Assembly: GCF_000024225.1 (NCBI RefSeq)
Contig: NC_013203.1
Location: 310,001-374,000, forward strand
Source: Lancefieldella parvula DSM 20469
Lineage (GTDB): Bacteria > Actinomycetota > Coriobacteriia > Coriobacteriales > Atopobiaceae
Reading direction: 5' to 3'
DNA: 64,000 nt
Shown here: piece by piece, positions 43,198-52,031 of the stretch
Layout: each line of letters opens with the position of its first letter
Numbering within the stretch: position 1 is the first letter of the stretch
Translations under genes and position numbers: made by a program
Notes under the pieces: model-generated
Seen by the model: the letters and a program-made list of their open reading frames with translations, nothing else
Databases searched by the model: none
Told to the model about the DNA's origin: nothing

Positions 43198-44675
43198 TGG
43201 TGAAAGAAATGTCCTTGTTCAAAAATTGGCTCGCAGCATACGTTAATGCCCAGTTTGTGGTAGATGGACTCGTCATCGATTGGAATAATTGATGAGAAGT
43301 ACGCATCACATCCGAGGAGCAACTGAGTGGCATCAACCGCTTTTCCAGCTAACGGATTGGTAATTGAGCTAATGGAGAGCGCAATAAGCATTTCGTCAGC
43401 ATACAGGCTGGTGTGAGCTAGTTTAAAGTTGTTTTCTTTAAGTGCACAGATAGGCCTTAAGACTTCATTCGAGACAATAAACGTTTTCTTCTCAATACCA
43501 ACTACGTATTTGAGGGCATTGAGCAGTAGCGACGCTGGTGCACCCAAAAGCTCCGAAGTCTTGCCGGTAATAATGGAACCATCAGGCATAACCATAGCAC
43601 CTGCAAGTTTTCCTGTTTCTTCTGCTTTGTGAAGACAAGCGGCATGAGCTGGCGAGAAGTTCTGGTCAACGTTAACGTCTTTCATTAAGAGATTAATCTT
43701 TGTGAGTTCACGTTCGCCCATGCCTGTACGCTCGAGTTTCTCGGCAGCCCTAAACCACCTGCGTACAATCTCTGCCTTTGAAGCTTCTTGGCAAACTTCA
43801 TCATCAACAATGCAGTTACCAACCATATTGACGCCCATATCAGTTGGGGACTGATAAGGGCTTGTACCTGCGATTTTCTCCATCATAGCCTTGAGCACGG
43901 GGAATGCCTCAACGTCGCGGTTGTAGTTAACGGTAACCTCACCGTGCGCTTCAAGGTGATAGGGATCAATGATGTTGTTGTCACCTAAGTCTGCCGTAGC
44001 CGCTTCGTAGGCAACGTTTACGGGGTGCTTAAGTGGAAGGTTCCAAACAGGGAAGGTCTCAAACTTTGCATAGCCTGAGCGGATACCACGGACATTCTCG
44101 TTGTAGAGCTGCGAGAGGCAGACCGCAAGTTTGCCAGAGCCAGGACCAGGTGCCGTCACTACTACCAGAGGATGTGTAGTCTTTACGTACTCGTTTTTAC
44201 CGTAGCCCTCCGCTGAAACAATCAAGTCAATGTTGGAAGGGTAGCCCTCAATGGGGTAGTGACGATACACGGCAATGCCCATGTTTTCCAGGCGCGCGCG
44301 ATAAGCCTTTGCTTTAGGCTGACCAGAGTACTGCGTAATCACAACACCGCCAATAGCAAGGCCACGAGCGCGGAAGATATCCATAAGCCTAAGCACGTCA
44401 TCAGCATAGGTAACGCCAATATCGCTTCTACGCTTACCGTTTTCAATGTCATTTGCGTTGATCGCAAAGACAACTTCTGCCTCGTGAGCAAGCTGCTGAA
44501 GCATTTGGGCTTTTGCATCTGGAGCAAATCCAGGGAGGATACGAGAAGCATGGTTATCGTCGAGTAGCTTGCCACCAAACTCAAGGTAGAGCTTGCCACC
44601 AAACTCATTGATACGCTGGTGGATTCGATCTGCCTGCATAGTGATGTACTTCTCGTTATCAAAGCCGATACGCAT
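43194..44675 (-). CDS. DUF1846-family protein
   Basis: 493 residues, near the family's normal length. Recognised by RIGFDNEKYITMQADRI at the start, LYLEFGGKLLDDNHASR and the mid-protein VTAPGPGSGKLAVCLSQLYN, a Walker-A-like loop. Structures exist for this widespread Gram-positive family but the reaction is unknown; a nucleotide-binding enzyme is likely. Start ATG 44675 is supported by AGGAGG four bases upstream and is preferred over 44690. It overlaps the lysozyme gene by 4 bp, an unexplained pairing. Confidence 0.88.
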   Translation of the reverse strand: MRIGFDNEKYITMQADRIHQRINEFGGKLYLEFGGKLLDDNHASRILPGFAPDAKAQMLQQLAHEAEVVFAINANDIENGKRRSDIGVTYADDVLRLMDIFRARGLAIGGVVITQYSGQPKAKAYRARLENMGIAVYRHYPIEGYPSNIDLIVSAEGYGKNEYVKTTHPLVVVTAPGPGSGKLAVCLSQLYNENVRGIRSGYAKFETFPVWNLPLKHPVNVAYEAATADLGDNNIIDPYHLEAHGEVTVNYNRDVEAFPVLKAMMEKIAGTSPYQSPTDMGVNMVGNCIVDDEVCQEASKAEIVRRWFRAAEKLERTGMGERELTKINLLMKDVNVDQNFSPAHAACLHKAEETGKLAGAMVMPDGSIITGKTSELLGAPASLLLNALKYVVGIEKKTFIVSNEVLRPICALKENNFKLAHTSLYADEMLIALSISSITNPLAGKAVDATQLLLGCDAYFSSIIPIDDESIYHKLGINVCCEPIFEQGHFFHQ

Positions 44676-44779
44676 GCGTCCTCCTGCCAAGATTTACTGT
44701 AGAAATTGTATCATCAAGCGAAGAGTTCTTATACGCTATAAGCTATACAGAAAACAAATAAACAACCAAGGAGTTGTGT

Positions 44780-45229
44780 ATGGATAGCAAGTTTTCGCAA
44801 ACACCTTTTCGTGGCGAGAAGTTCAAAGAGTTGGCCCTGAGCGCCTTGCGTGCATTTGGTTATGGTTGTCTTGCTGCGGCAGGAATGAGTGCTGTTATCT
44901 TTGCATTTGCCTACTTCACTAGCGGTATGGACATGTTTACGGGAATAGACTGGGTACGTCGCGTCATGTATGTCATTTCTTCGCTGGGAATTATTGCCTG
45001 TGGCGTTGGCTTGCTCTTTAGTGGAAAAGAGTACGAGGATCGTCAGATAGGCTTTACTCGCGATATTGATGATCCTATCAGCCTTAAAGAAGGAAAGCTT
45101 GATCCTCGTATTTCAAACATTGAGACCAATCACTTATCTTGGCAGGCTGCAATTCTCTATGCCTCAATTGGTATGTTTGTAGTTACCACTATCTTTGACG
45201 AGGTCATGAGCCATATCTTTTTGATGTAG
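44780..45229 (+). CDS. Three-helix membrane protein of unknown function
   Basis: 149 residues. Membrane helices lie near 25-48, 65-83 and 125-145; the 40-residue loop between the second and third (SGKEYEDRQIGFTRDID) is acidic. No family recognised. AAGGAG lies before ATG 44780; an earlier ATG-like start (44774) overlaps that site. Monocistronic and divergent from DUF1846. Confidence 0.72.
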   Translation: MDSKFSQTPFRGEKFKELALSALRAFGYGCLAAAGMSAVIFAFAYFTSGMDMFTGIDWVRRVMYVISSLGIIACGVGLLFSGKEYEDRQIGFTRDIDDPISLKEGKLDPRISNIETNHLSWQAAILYASIGMFVVTTIFDEVMSHIFLM

Positions 45230-45310
45230 ATTTTGATCCACTGTAAAGGTACTTATAAACATATTAAGAACGCACTTAGAAACGCTCTAAAAGAGTGCTT
45301 ACGCTGTGCA

Positions 45311-45751
45311 CTAGTACAGGGGTAACTCGCCAGTTAACGGATCAATATCTTCTGCAGCAAGCGGTTCAAAAGCAAGACAGGTAAACGTTGGCTCTCCATG
45401 GAACTCGGTAAAGCCAGCATCTCTAATAAGAGCCACTACAAAACCACGAGCTTTTCCTTCAGCGGCAAGCTCAAGCAACTCTTCTTCAGAATCAACGTAA
45501 ACACATACCTTTGCTACACCAGCATCAAACCAGTTGGTGATTGCAGAGGTATCTTCATCAGCATGGTCTAAATAGACCCAATTCTGATCATCTGCGACAC
45601 GAACTTGATTAAGTCGATGCTCTTTTGCAAGCGCCATTAGCGTAGCTTCAACACACGCATGGCTTGCCTGGGCAGCAATTTTTCCTTTACGCATCTTGAG
45701 ATCGCGACGAATGACAATCATTTGTTTTGATTTATATGAAGAGCTCGGCAT
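45311..45751 (-). CDS. Peptidyl-tRNA hydrolase type 2 (Pth2)
   Basis: 146 residues. The Pth2 fold is shown by KQMIVIRRDLKMRKGKIAAQASHACVEA-type start (key: KxRKGKxAAQxSHA, residues 20-33) and the ending ALIRDAGFTEFHGEPTFTCLAFEPL. Pth2, the archaeal/eukaryotic type, recycles peptidyl-tRNA; bacterial members exist but are a minority next to Pth1. Whether a Pth1 is also encoded is not visible here. AAAGG lies before the ATG. Confidence 0.88.
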   Translation of the reverse strand: MPSSSYKSKQMIVIRRDLKMRKGKIAAQASHACVEATLMALAKEHRLNQVRVADDQNWVYLDHADEDTSAITNWFDAGVAKVCVYVDSEEELLELAAEGKARGFVVALIRDAGFTEFHGEPTFTCLAFEPLAAEDIDPLTGELPLY

Positions 45752-45969
45752 AAAAAACCTTTCTAAAAACTAGATGCTAAGTGTACCATTCACGGCTTTC
45801 CAATTTTTGTCACGAGAAAATCCTGGAGGTTTAAAAAAGATTCTCCAAAACTAAGAGCAGCGAAAAGAACCTTGGATAATCAGATTGTTTCATCAATAAG
45901 TTAAATAACGGCACATGTGTTAAGAGTTATTTTTTGTACACATTGATAGGGTTGAGTAAGGAGGTGTTT

Positions 45970-46458
45970 ATGAAAGAGTTTGTTATTCTCGTGATGTATA
46001 TCTGTGCTTCAATATCGGATATGCGAGATCGTACTATTCCAAATAGAATCCCTATCATGCTTGTTTTCCTATGGCCCATTTGGTTAGCGGTAAATAAGAA
46101 TCGAGCCGAGATGATTATGAGCAGTCTATGGAGTGAACTCTTTGTTATATGCGTATTGATTCTGGTAAGCATAGTTACCAAATTTATAGGTCATATGTCT
46201 TCTATAGGAGGAGGAGATATTAAGCTTATTCTCTCAACATGTCTTTATCTTGAAATAAAAGAGACATTTGTCTTTTTATTTTTGGCAAATATTTTAGGTG
46301 TTATGTTTTCTTTTCTGTTTACAATATGGAGCAATTTTTCAAAGAGAAGACACAAAAATAGTCAAGAAAATACCAGTTCAAACAATATACTTATGTATAC
46401 ATTTCCTTTTGCACCATTTCTTACTATTGGTGTGGCACTTGCGCTATTTTTACGCTAA
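45970..46458 (+). CDS. A24-family prepilin peptidase (CpaA/TadV-like)
   Basis: About 162 residues with six hydrophobic segments. The two catalytic aspartates are in ISDMRDRTIPN near 17 and the GxGD motif IGGGDIKLI near 80. It lacks the N-methylating domain of PilD, as is usual for the short archaellin/Tad type. The family cleaves prepilin leader peptides at the inner membrane. No pilin, ATPase or secretin gene is near, so it is an orphan here. AAGGAGG precedes ATG 45970. AT-rich compared with neighbours, hinting at different ancestry. Confidence 0.85.
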   Translation: MKEFVILVMYICASISDMRDRTIPNRIPIMLVFLWPIWLAVNKNRAEMIMSSLWSELFVICVLILVSIVTKFIGHMSSIGGGDIKLILSTCLYLEIKETFVFLFLANILGVMFSFLFTIWSNFSKRRHKNSQENTSSNNILMYTFPFAPFLTIGVALALFLR

Positions 46459-46554
46459 AATCGGGAAGTGTTATATGAATTTAAAAAATCTTCTAATTCC
46501 CGAATATATAAAAAGTTTTTTCTGCTATCAATAGTTTACACGTTGCATTGAGAG

Positions 46555-46875
46555 ATTGAGTTCCCCCAACACTCAATTTCATTGCTAAATGGCCCCGATC
46601 ATTTAGATTTCTCGTTATGCGAGGCAACGTATGCCATGGAGGCAGGACGACTTTTAACGTGGTCGCACACATGTCGTACCTGCCTCATGGCAACCATTTA
46701 GAGCTATACGCTCTGTCTTTGATATACCCGTTATTTGAGTATTTAAAAGTAATAATACGGGAATTGAGCTATTTTCCTGCGGTTTTATATTTGACCAGAA
46801 ATCAGTTACGATGATCATCTAAAAATCAAACAACAAGATGATGCAATATCTCTTTATCGCAGCAGAAAACTGCTG
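46555..46875. ncRNA. Hairpin-rich non-coding block, candidate structured RNA
   Basis: Six inverted repeats in about 320 bp: ATTGAGT/ACTCAAT (46555-46577); CTAAATGG (46585) with either CATTTAG (46600) or CCATTTAG (46694-46701); a long bulged stem 46633-46651 with 46673-46691 (GCCATGGAGGCAGG / CCTGCCTCATGGC plus CGAC/GTCG); AGAGC/GCTCT (46700-46714); CCCGTTATT/AATAATACGGG (46727-46761); CAGCAG-aaaa-CTGCTG (46860-46875). No convincing reading frame. Strand not determined. The rest of the gap (46876-47126) is AT-rich with only the regulator's upstream region. Confidence 0.45.
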
Positions 46876-47126
46876 ATACATTATCTTGCATAGATGAATA
46901 GATTTTTGTATATCTTTTGTATTGTTAAGCAATCACAAACAGTAGGGTTACTTATATTTTTGTTTACGTAACAGGTATGCGATTTTCTTAAAGTTTTGCT
47001 TGTAAAACAACATAACAAATTGTATCTAAAGATATTTTAGTGTAGTATCATACGGTAACAACACGAGACTATGCATAAAACATACGCGTGTTTTTCAGAC
47101 ATCGTTTGAGCAGATGGGGCTGTGAG

Positions 47127-47546
47127 ATGGCTAAGGCAGGTGTTACCAAAAAGACTGACCCAGGTTTGGGTAGGACAGTAGCAAGGTTGTTGCAAGAAAG
47201 TGGCAAGCGCCAGGTAGACCTGTGCGAATTCTCACATTGGTCGCGTGCGTATGTTTCTTATATTTGCACCGAGCGCCGTAAGTGGCCTTCATTTGATAAA
47301 GCAAAAGTTATTGCTGACTTCTTCTCTTTAAGTCTTGATCAGCTTTGGGTTGAGCATCTTAAAGATCTTGTTGATGCTGGCGTAGAACTTTCTGAGTCGC
47401 AGAAGAAGAATTTAGCTGAAGGTATTAATCTTCCAAATCCTACTGTTATGCATGACGGAAATAACAATAGAGAATACCTCCAACCTGTTGCTCCTTCGGG
47501 GAACGGTTCAGATTACACGCTCCCGGAAATTCTTGGCATCGAATAA
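47127..47546 (+). CDS. Cro/C1-like helix-turn-helix protein
   Basis: 139 residues. An HTH of XRE type lies in residues 10-70 (TVARLLQESGKRQVDLCEF, YVSYICTERRKWPSFDKAKVIADFFSLSLDQLW). The C-terminal 60 residues are polar and unstructured-looking. Start ATG 47127 (MAKAGVTK) lacks a classical ribosome site; upstream GTG 47088 is less likely. It may regulate itself or the adjacent hairpin-rich block. No phage genes surround it. Confidence 0.75.
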   Translation: MAKAGVTKKTDPGLGRTVARLLQESGKRQVDLCEFSHWSRAYVSYICTERRKWPSFDKAKVIADFFSLSLDQLWVEHLKDLVDAGVELSESQKKNLAEGINLPNPTVMHDGNNNREYLQPVAPSGNGSDYTLPEILGIE

Positions 47547-47655
47547 GTATTTTTGGCTATTTTTATTGTTTACAATGCCATACTTGCTGTATACGCGTAT
47601 GATTCAGCGTTGTTCAGATTGCATAGGGCTATCTGAAGAGTAGGAGATGTGCAAG

Positions 47656-47904
47656 ATGGCTGGACTACACTGTTCAGATTGCGCTTTTAGTTCGTTCAAG
47701 TTTAACGAGGACGCCCAGATGTATCAGGCGTACTGCTCGCGCGGCTATTTGCTGGCTGATCCACATATTCATGAGCTTTTTGCCATGCACTTTGCTAAGT
47801 CTCCAGAGGATTTTGTTCCAGTTAAAGATCCGTTTAATCGTGAGTATCTGAGAAAGTCATATATTTGTGGAGAGTTTATTAAGCGCAAGGATGATTTGGG
47901 TTAA
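47656..47904 (+). CDS. Small cysteine-containing protein of unknown function
   Basis: About 82 residues. Cysteines in HCSDCAFSSF, AYCSRGY and YICGEF could form a CxxC-based metal site. The family is not recognised. AGGAG ends at 47646, so ATG 47656 is better spaced than ATG 47647. The sequence TGTTCAGATTGC, encoding its CSDC, also occurs about 58 bp upstream in non-coding DNA (near 47612), suggesting a partial local duplication. It follows the HTH gene by 110 bp. Confidence 0.65.
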   Translation: MAGLHCSDCAFSSFKFNEDAQMYQAYCSRGYLLADPHIHELFAMHFAKSPEDFVPVKDPFNREYLRKSYICGEFIKRKDDLG

Positions 47905-47913
47905 CGGCATGTC

Positions 47914-47951
47914 TTAAAAACCCTGTTATGTAATATAGCAGGGTTTTATTA
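47914..47951 (+). terminator. Rho-independent terminator
   Basis: AAAACCCTG and CAGGGTTTT flank a short AT loop (with additional TAT/ATA pairing), ending in TTATT. Confidence 0.75.
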
Positions 47952-48148
47952 TGCTTTTGACGTGTTTCTCGGTTATTGATATCAAAGAATTAAGTAAATA
48001 TTACAAAATTTGTTATGTAACGCTTATAGATTTTTGCATAATTAGTTAACTTTCTGTTATATGTTTTCCTTAAAACAAGGTAGTATTGATTTGGGGGGAA
48101 TCTCCTTATTACAAGGGGATTTAAAACATTTATAAAGGAGCGGCAGCA

Positions 48149-48769
48149 ATGTCGAGGCGACCACAAACAGAAAGTTGTGACACACGTTACAGACTTCTTA
48201 AATCTGCAGAGCAAGAGTTTGCTTTACAGGGATACGACAAAGCTTCACTTAGGCAGATTTGTGCACATGCAGGCGTTACTACAGGCGCTCTCTATTTCTT
48301 CTTTGATAATAAAGAGGATCTCTTTAAAAATGTTTTGATTCCTATAACTGAAGGTGCAGTTCGGATTCTAGAGGATTACAAAAATCATCTGCTGGTTTCT
48401 GGTGAAAGAAATCTTGAAGATACTCCTTTGGGCGATAAAGAAACTCTTGATAAATTTTTAGACCTTTTATACGGCAATAGGTACGTGGTGCGGATTCTTG
48501 TGAACAACCGAGAAAATCAACATGTTGTTCGTTTCTTTGAAGAATTGACCGAGGTCATTTCTTCAACAATTAGAGCTATTCTTTATCCTAATGTTGCGCA
48601 GGTTAAGCCCTATGATGAGTTCATTATTACGTGGCTTGCACAAACTGAGATGACCACTATTGTCAATATTCTTAAAAATGATGAGACTCGTGAAGAGGCT
48701 GATGGTCACATTAATTCAGCAGTAATGTTCACACAAGGTGGCATTAAGGCCTTAGTTGATGAACATTAA
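48149..48769 (+). CDS. TetR-family transcriptional regulator
   Basis: 206 residues. The TetR HTH lies in residues 10-56 (RLLKSAEQEFALQGYDKASLRQICAHAGVTTGALYFFFDNKEDL). The C-terminal ligand/dimer domain gives no ligand clue. AAGGAGC precedes the ATG. Upstream an AATCTCCTT-N5-AAGGGGATT-type inverted repeat (48099-48122) could be a hairpin or operator. Downstream is a lipoprotein gene with its own ribosome site; a regulatory link is possible but not shown. Confidence 0.88.
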   Translation: MSRRPQTESCDTRYRLLKSAEQEFALQGYDKASLRQICAHAGVTTGALYFFFDNKEDLFKNVLIPITEGAVRILEDYKNHLLVSGERNLEDTPLGDKETLDKFLDLLYGNRYVVRILVNNRENQHVVRFFEELTEVISSTIRAILYPNVAQVKPYDEFIITWLAQTEMTTIVNILKNDETREEADGHINSAVMFTQGGIKALVDEH

Positions 48770-48855
48770 GTGCTCATCTGTGCATAAAAATTGACAAAAT
48801 CTATTTAATTCGGCTATTCTCAATAAAGGTAAATAAAAACCCAAAGGAGACCTTT

Positions 48856-49464
48856 ATGAAGTTTAATAAGCTCGGCCTCGTAGCAGTTTCCGCTTCCGTT
48901 GTTTTTGCTCTTGCAGGCTGCAGTAATCTTATTCCTAACCTTTCTGATACAGGAACTACAACTGGTGATCAGCAGCAACAGCAGCAGACTAAACCTGATG
49001 CAAATACTGCAACCAAGCCTTCAGATTCCCGTGCTGGTGACTCTGACTCCAAGGATCTCTATAATTCTCTGATGGACAAGCATAACACTGATGAGATGAT
49101 TGCTAACGTTCAGAAGTACGTTGATGATGTTAAAAAGACTGACGATAAGACTGAGGTTCTTATTGATACCGACAAGATTACCGTTACCGTTACGGGTATT
49201 GGCGTCGACTATGAGAACTCTAATGGCTATCTGGTAGAGGTTGTCAACAAGACCGATTCAAACATCTTCATCCAGGCACACGATACCACTATTGGTAAGA
49301 ATGAGCTTAGCATGTTTATTAACGCAGCTCCTAATACCACTACCAAGGGCTTCGCATTCTTTGATCCAGGCGTAAAGCTTGATTCGTCTACAACTCTTCG
49401 CGGTACCATCTATGCTCTTTATGGTTCTGATTACAGCATGGATTCCTTCGACGTTATGTACTAA
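48856..49464 (+). CDS. Secreted lipoprotein of unknown function
   Basis: 202 residues. Signal peptide with lipobox ALAGC (Cys about 22), then a Gln/Thr/Asp-rich linker containing QQQQQQ, and a globular domain from about 65 with beta-rich character (LIDTDKITVTVTGIGVD, GYLVEVVNKTDSNIFI). The latter resembles DUF-type extracellular beta-sandwich domains found in Gram-positive lipoproteins. AAAGGAG precedes the ATG. A strong terminator follows, so it is monocistronic. Confidence 0.8.
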   Translation: MKFNKLGLVAVSASVVFALAGCSNLIPNLSDTGTTTGDQQQQQQTKPDANTATKPSDSRAGDSDSKDLYNSLMDKHNTDEMIANVQKYVDDVKKTDDKTEVLIDTDKITVTVTGIGVDYENSNGYLVEVVNKTDSNIFIQAHDTTIGKNELSMFINAAPNTTTKGFAFFDPGVKLDSSTTLRGTIYALYGSDYSMDSFDVMY

Positions 49465-49487
49465 GTTTTTCTTAGTTCGTTGACTGT

Positions 49488-49518
49488 AAAGGCTCAGCTT
49501 TTTGGCTGAGCCTTTTTT
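49488..49518 (+). terminator. Rho-independent terminator of the lipoprotein gene
   Basis: Stem AAAGGCTCAGC / GCTGAGCCTTT with a T-rich loop and a following TTTT run. Confidence 0.92.
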
Positions 49519-49641
49519 ATTAACAAGAAATCTTGATAAATAGTGGCTAAATGAGTTGATGTTTAAGCAGTTAGAATCCGTTAGACTATAGAGTTGTGAT
49601 GCATCAAAGAAGCATGTATGCACTAAATATAAGGAGCTACG

Positions 49642-50652
49642 ATGCTGGATTTAGACAAGAATACAGACAGCTTATATAACGACCTTATTTTTTTAAAACC
49701 CCTTTTTCACAATAAGATTTGGGGCGGAAGAAGGCTTGCTGAAGAGTATGGCTATGACATTCCTGAGGGTTCAGTAGGCGAGTGCTGGGCAATTAGCGCG
49801 CATCCTAATGGAGACTGTGAAGTTGCATCTGGTGCATATGCTGGAAAGACCCTTTCTAAGCTTTGGGAAACTCATCGTGAGCTTTTTGGTAATGCAGAAG
49901 GAGACCGTTTTCCACTTCTCATTAAAATTCTTGATGCAAAAGATGACCTTTCTGTTCAGGTACATCCAGATGATGAATATGCTGCAGAGCATGAGAATGG
50001 CTCGCTAGGTAAGTCTGAATGCTGGTACATTTTGGAGGCAAAACAGAATGGCGATATTGTTGTTGGCCAAAATGCTTCATCAAAAGAAGAGTTTGCTGAG
50101 CTAGTTAAACAGGGTAAGTGGAGTCAGCTGCTAAATTACGTGCCAATCAAGCCTGGAGATTTCTTTAGGATTGATCCTGGTACGGTACATGCCATCAGAA
50201 CAGGTACGTTGATTCTTGAAACGCAGCAAAGTTCAGATATTACGTATCGTGTGTATGACTATGATCGTTTAGGTGATGATGGTAAGCCTCGTGATTTGCA
50301 TTTGGCACAGAGTCTTGAGGTTATTGATTACGCACAGGAAGCCCCGACATCCGGAGCAATTACTGCTCCAGAAATTGATGGCAAAACTGAGCTTATGAGC
50401 TGTAAGTATTTCTCGGTAGAAAAATATGAGATTCAAAAGATAAAAACTATTGCTCAGCCTTGGCCGTTTATGTGCGTAAGCGTTATTGAGGGAGAAGGAA
50501 CAGTTTGTGCTGATGGTGGTAAGGGATGTGAGCATAAGCTTTATAAAGGCTCGCATTTTATTGCTCCTGCACTTTCTGGTGACCTTCATTTTGTAGGTAC
50601 CATGACTTTGATTGTGTCTCATCTTCCTCAACCAAGGAGCACAGCTCTTTGA
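49642..50652 (+). CDS. manA: Mannose-6-phosphate isomerase, class I
   Basis: 336 residues. Zinc-site motifs: PLFHNKIWGGRRL at the start, SVQVHPDDEYA near 110, GKSECWYIL and FFRIDPGTVHAI near 175, followed by the RVYDYDR segment. It interconverts mannose-6-P and fructose-6-P, feeding mannose into glycolysis or supplying GDP-mannose precursors. No mannose PTS is adjacent. AAGGAGC precedes the ATG. Size and motifs match Firmicutes ManA. Confidence 0.93.
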   Translation: MLDLDKNTDSLYNDLIFLKPLFHNKIWGGRRLAEEYGYDIPEGSVGECWAISAHPNGDCEVASGAYAGKTLSKLWETHRELFGNAEGDRFPLLIKILDAKDDLSVQVHPDDEYAAEHENGSLGKSECWYILEAKQNGDIVVGQNASSKEEFAELVKQGKWSQLLNYVPIKPGDFFRIDPGTVHAIRTGTLILETQQSSDITYRVYDYDRLGDDGKPRDLHLAQSLEVIDYAQEAPTSGAITAPEIDGKTELMSCKYFSVEKYEIQKIKTIAQPWPFMCVSVIEGEGTVCADGGKGCEHKLYKGSHFIAPALSGDLHFVGTMTLIVSHLPQPRSTAL

Positions 50653-50739
50653 GACAAATGTTTTAGTTTTTATAACATTTGATACCTTTGAAGTAGAATA
50701 TAAGAAGTTGAGCCTTTCATACGCTTATAGGAGGAACGT

Positions 50740-51909
50740 ATGAACAAAGAAATAATGAGTCGTCGTGCTTTTGCAGGATTGGCTGCAGGAGGCGTTGCTA
50801 GCACGCTTGCTGCATGCAATAACGATGTTATACAGGCATTCTTAAATCCAGATTCTGTTCTTGGTGGAACTGATCAGGCAAACCCCCAAAATGGCGATCA
50901 AGGTGGTGACACCTCTAAGTCGAACCTTACTAAGCTTGAAGAGATTCCAGATAATCCAACATTAACCGGCGATCTTACTAAAATAATTACTGGTGTTTGG
51001 TGTGTTGACTATGGCGTTGGAATTAAAGGCGGCAAGATGGATGGAAAGACCTTTGACCATAGTGGCATGCTTAATCAGGGCTATAACGATGGAACCGTTC
51101 TTAATTATTCCTTCAAAGCAGATGGCACCTTCTATATGCACAATTTTAAGGGTGTAAAGACTGACGGTAAATGGACCGTAAAGGGAGATAACACCATCCA
51201 ATGCGATTATAAAGATGACTCTGCTTCAATGATTTTTGATAAGGATGACAACAATTATTTGAAGTTCAGTGATACTAATAGTGAGATTACCTTTACCTGC
51301 AAAAAGCTTTCTGACAATCCTGATGATACCTCACAGATTGCCTACCTTGATGGCAAGGTAGTCAATTTTGCTGCTACAGTTCCAGGTACTTATTATCTTT
51401 TTGGTCTGCATTATGCCGATGGTTCTAAAGATGATCTGACCAGTGATCAGATTGAGTCTATGAATAAAGGTTCAGGAGCAGGCTACACCTTTTCTGCTCA
51501 CAAGGATGGAAATGCTGCACTGTTTTATCCAGATGGTAGTGTTATTCCTATTCAGATTGTTGCAGAACAGCCTTCTTCAGATGGTCTTTCTTTCCCTATT
51601 CTTGCTATGGGTATTTCAGCAACCGAGGAACTTTCTAAGTCAATTCTGTATACTACCGAGGATAATAAGAAGCTTGTCTGCATTGATGTCCCTAAATACA
51701 CCCTTAAGTTTGCTCGTCTTAATCATCGTGAGGATGATTGGAGCAAATATGAGTATGCGCCAAAGGCTCAGTTCCCATGGCAACCAGATGGCAAAGGTGG
51801 TTTTAAGTTAGTAACACCTACTTCTGGTTCTGGTGATGGCTCATCAGGAAATGGTGACAGTTCGTCAGGAAATGGTGACAGTGGCAACGGGGGATCTGGC
51901 AAGAAATAA
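50740..51909 (+). CDS. Large secreted lipoprotein with twin-arginine-like signal
   Basis: 389 residues. The signal MSRRAFAGLAAGGVASTLAAC carries an SRRAF motif and a lipobox (LAAC, Cys about 27), suggesting Tat or Sec export followed by lipidation. The body contains two beta-rich segments (GVWCVDYGVGIKGGKMDG, ADGTFYMHNFKGVKTDGKW) like lipocalin-type DUF domains, and a Gly/Ser/Asn tail with three GNGDS-type repeats. Function is unknown. It shares an acidic composition with the lipoprotein at 48856. GGAGGAACGT precedes the ATG. Confidence 0.8.
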   Translation: MNKEIMSRRAFAGLAAGGVASTLAACNNDVIQAFLNPDSVLGGTDQANPQNGDQGGDTSKSNLTKLEEIPDNPTLTGDLTKIITGVWCVDYGVGIKGGKMDGKTFDHSGMLNQGYNDGTVLNYSFKADGTFYMHNFKGVKTDGKWTVKGDNTIQCDYKDDSASMIFDKDDNNYLKFSDTNSEITFTCKKLSDNPDDTSQIAYLDGKVVNFAATVPGTYYLFGLHYADGSKDDLTSDQIESMNKGSGAGYTFSAHKDGNAALFYPDGSVIPIQIVAEQPSSDGLSFPILAMGISATEELSKSILYTTEDNKKLVCIDVPKYTLKFARLNHREDDWSKYEYAPKAQFPWQPDGKGGFKLVTPTSGSGDGSSGNGDSSSGNGDSGNGGSGKK

Positions 51910-51941
51910 CCACAGCTTTTTTCAGGCATTTTTACTGATAC

Positions 51942-51974
51942 AAAAAAGCAGGCATATGATATGCCTGCTTTTTT
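51942..51974. terminator. Bidirectional terminator
   Basis: AAAAAAGCAGGCAT pairs perfectly with ATGCCTGCTTTTTT (5-nt loop), giving T-runs on both strands between the convergent lipoprotein and mscL genes. Confidence 0.92.
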
Positions 51975-52031
51975 CTTGCCCAACTTTTACATGTGTAAAA
52001 GAACGAGTAATGTAAAACTTAGTGTTAAAAC

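Noticed and set aside
47612-47690. TGTTCAGATTGC direct repeat as an attachment site
   Set aside because: Only 12 bp, about 58 bp apart, with no integrase or cargo; more likely a small local duplication.
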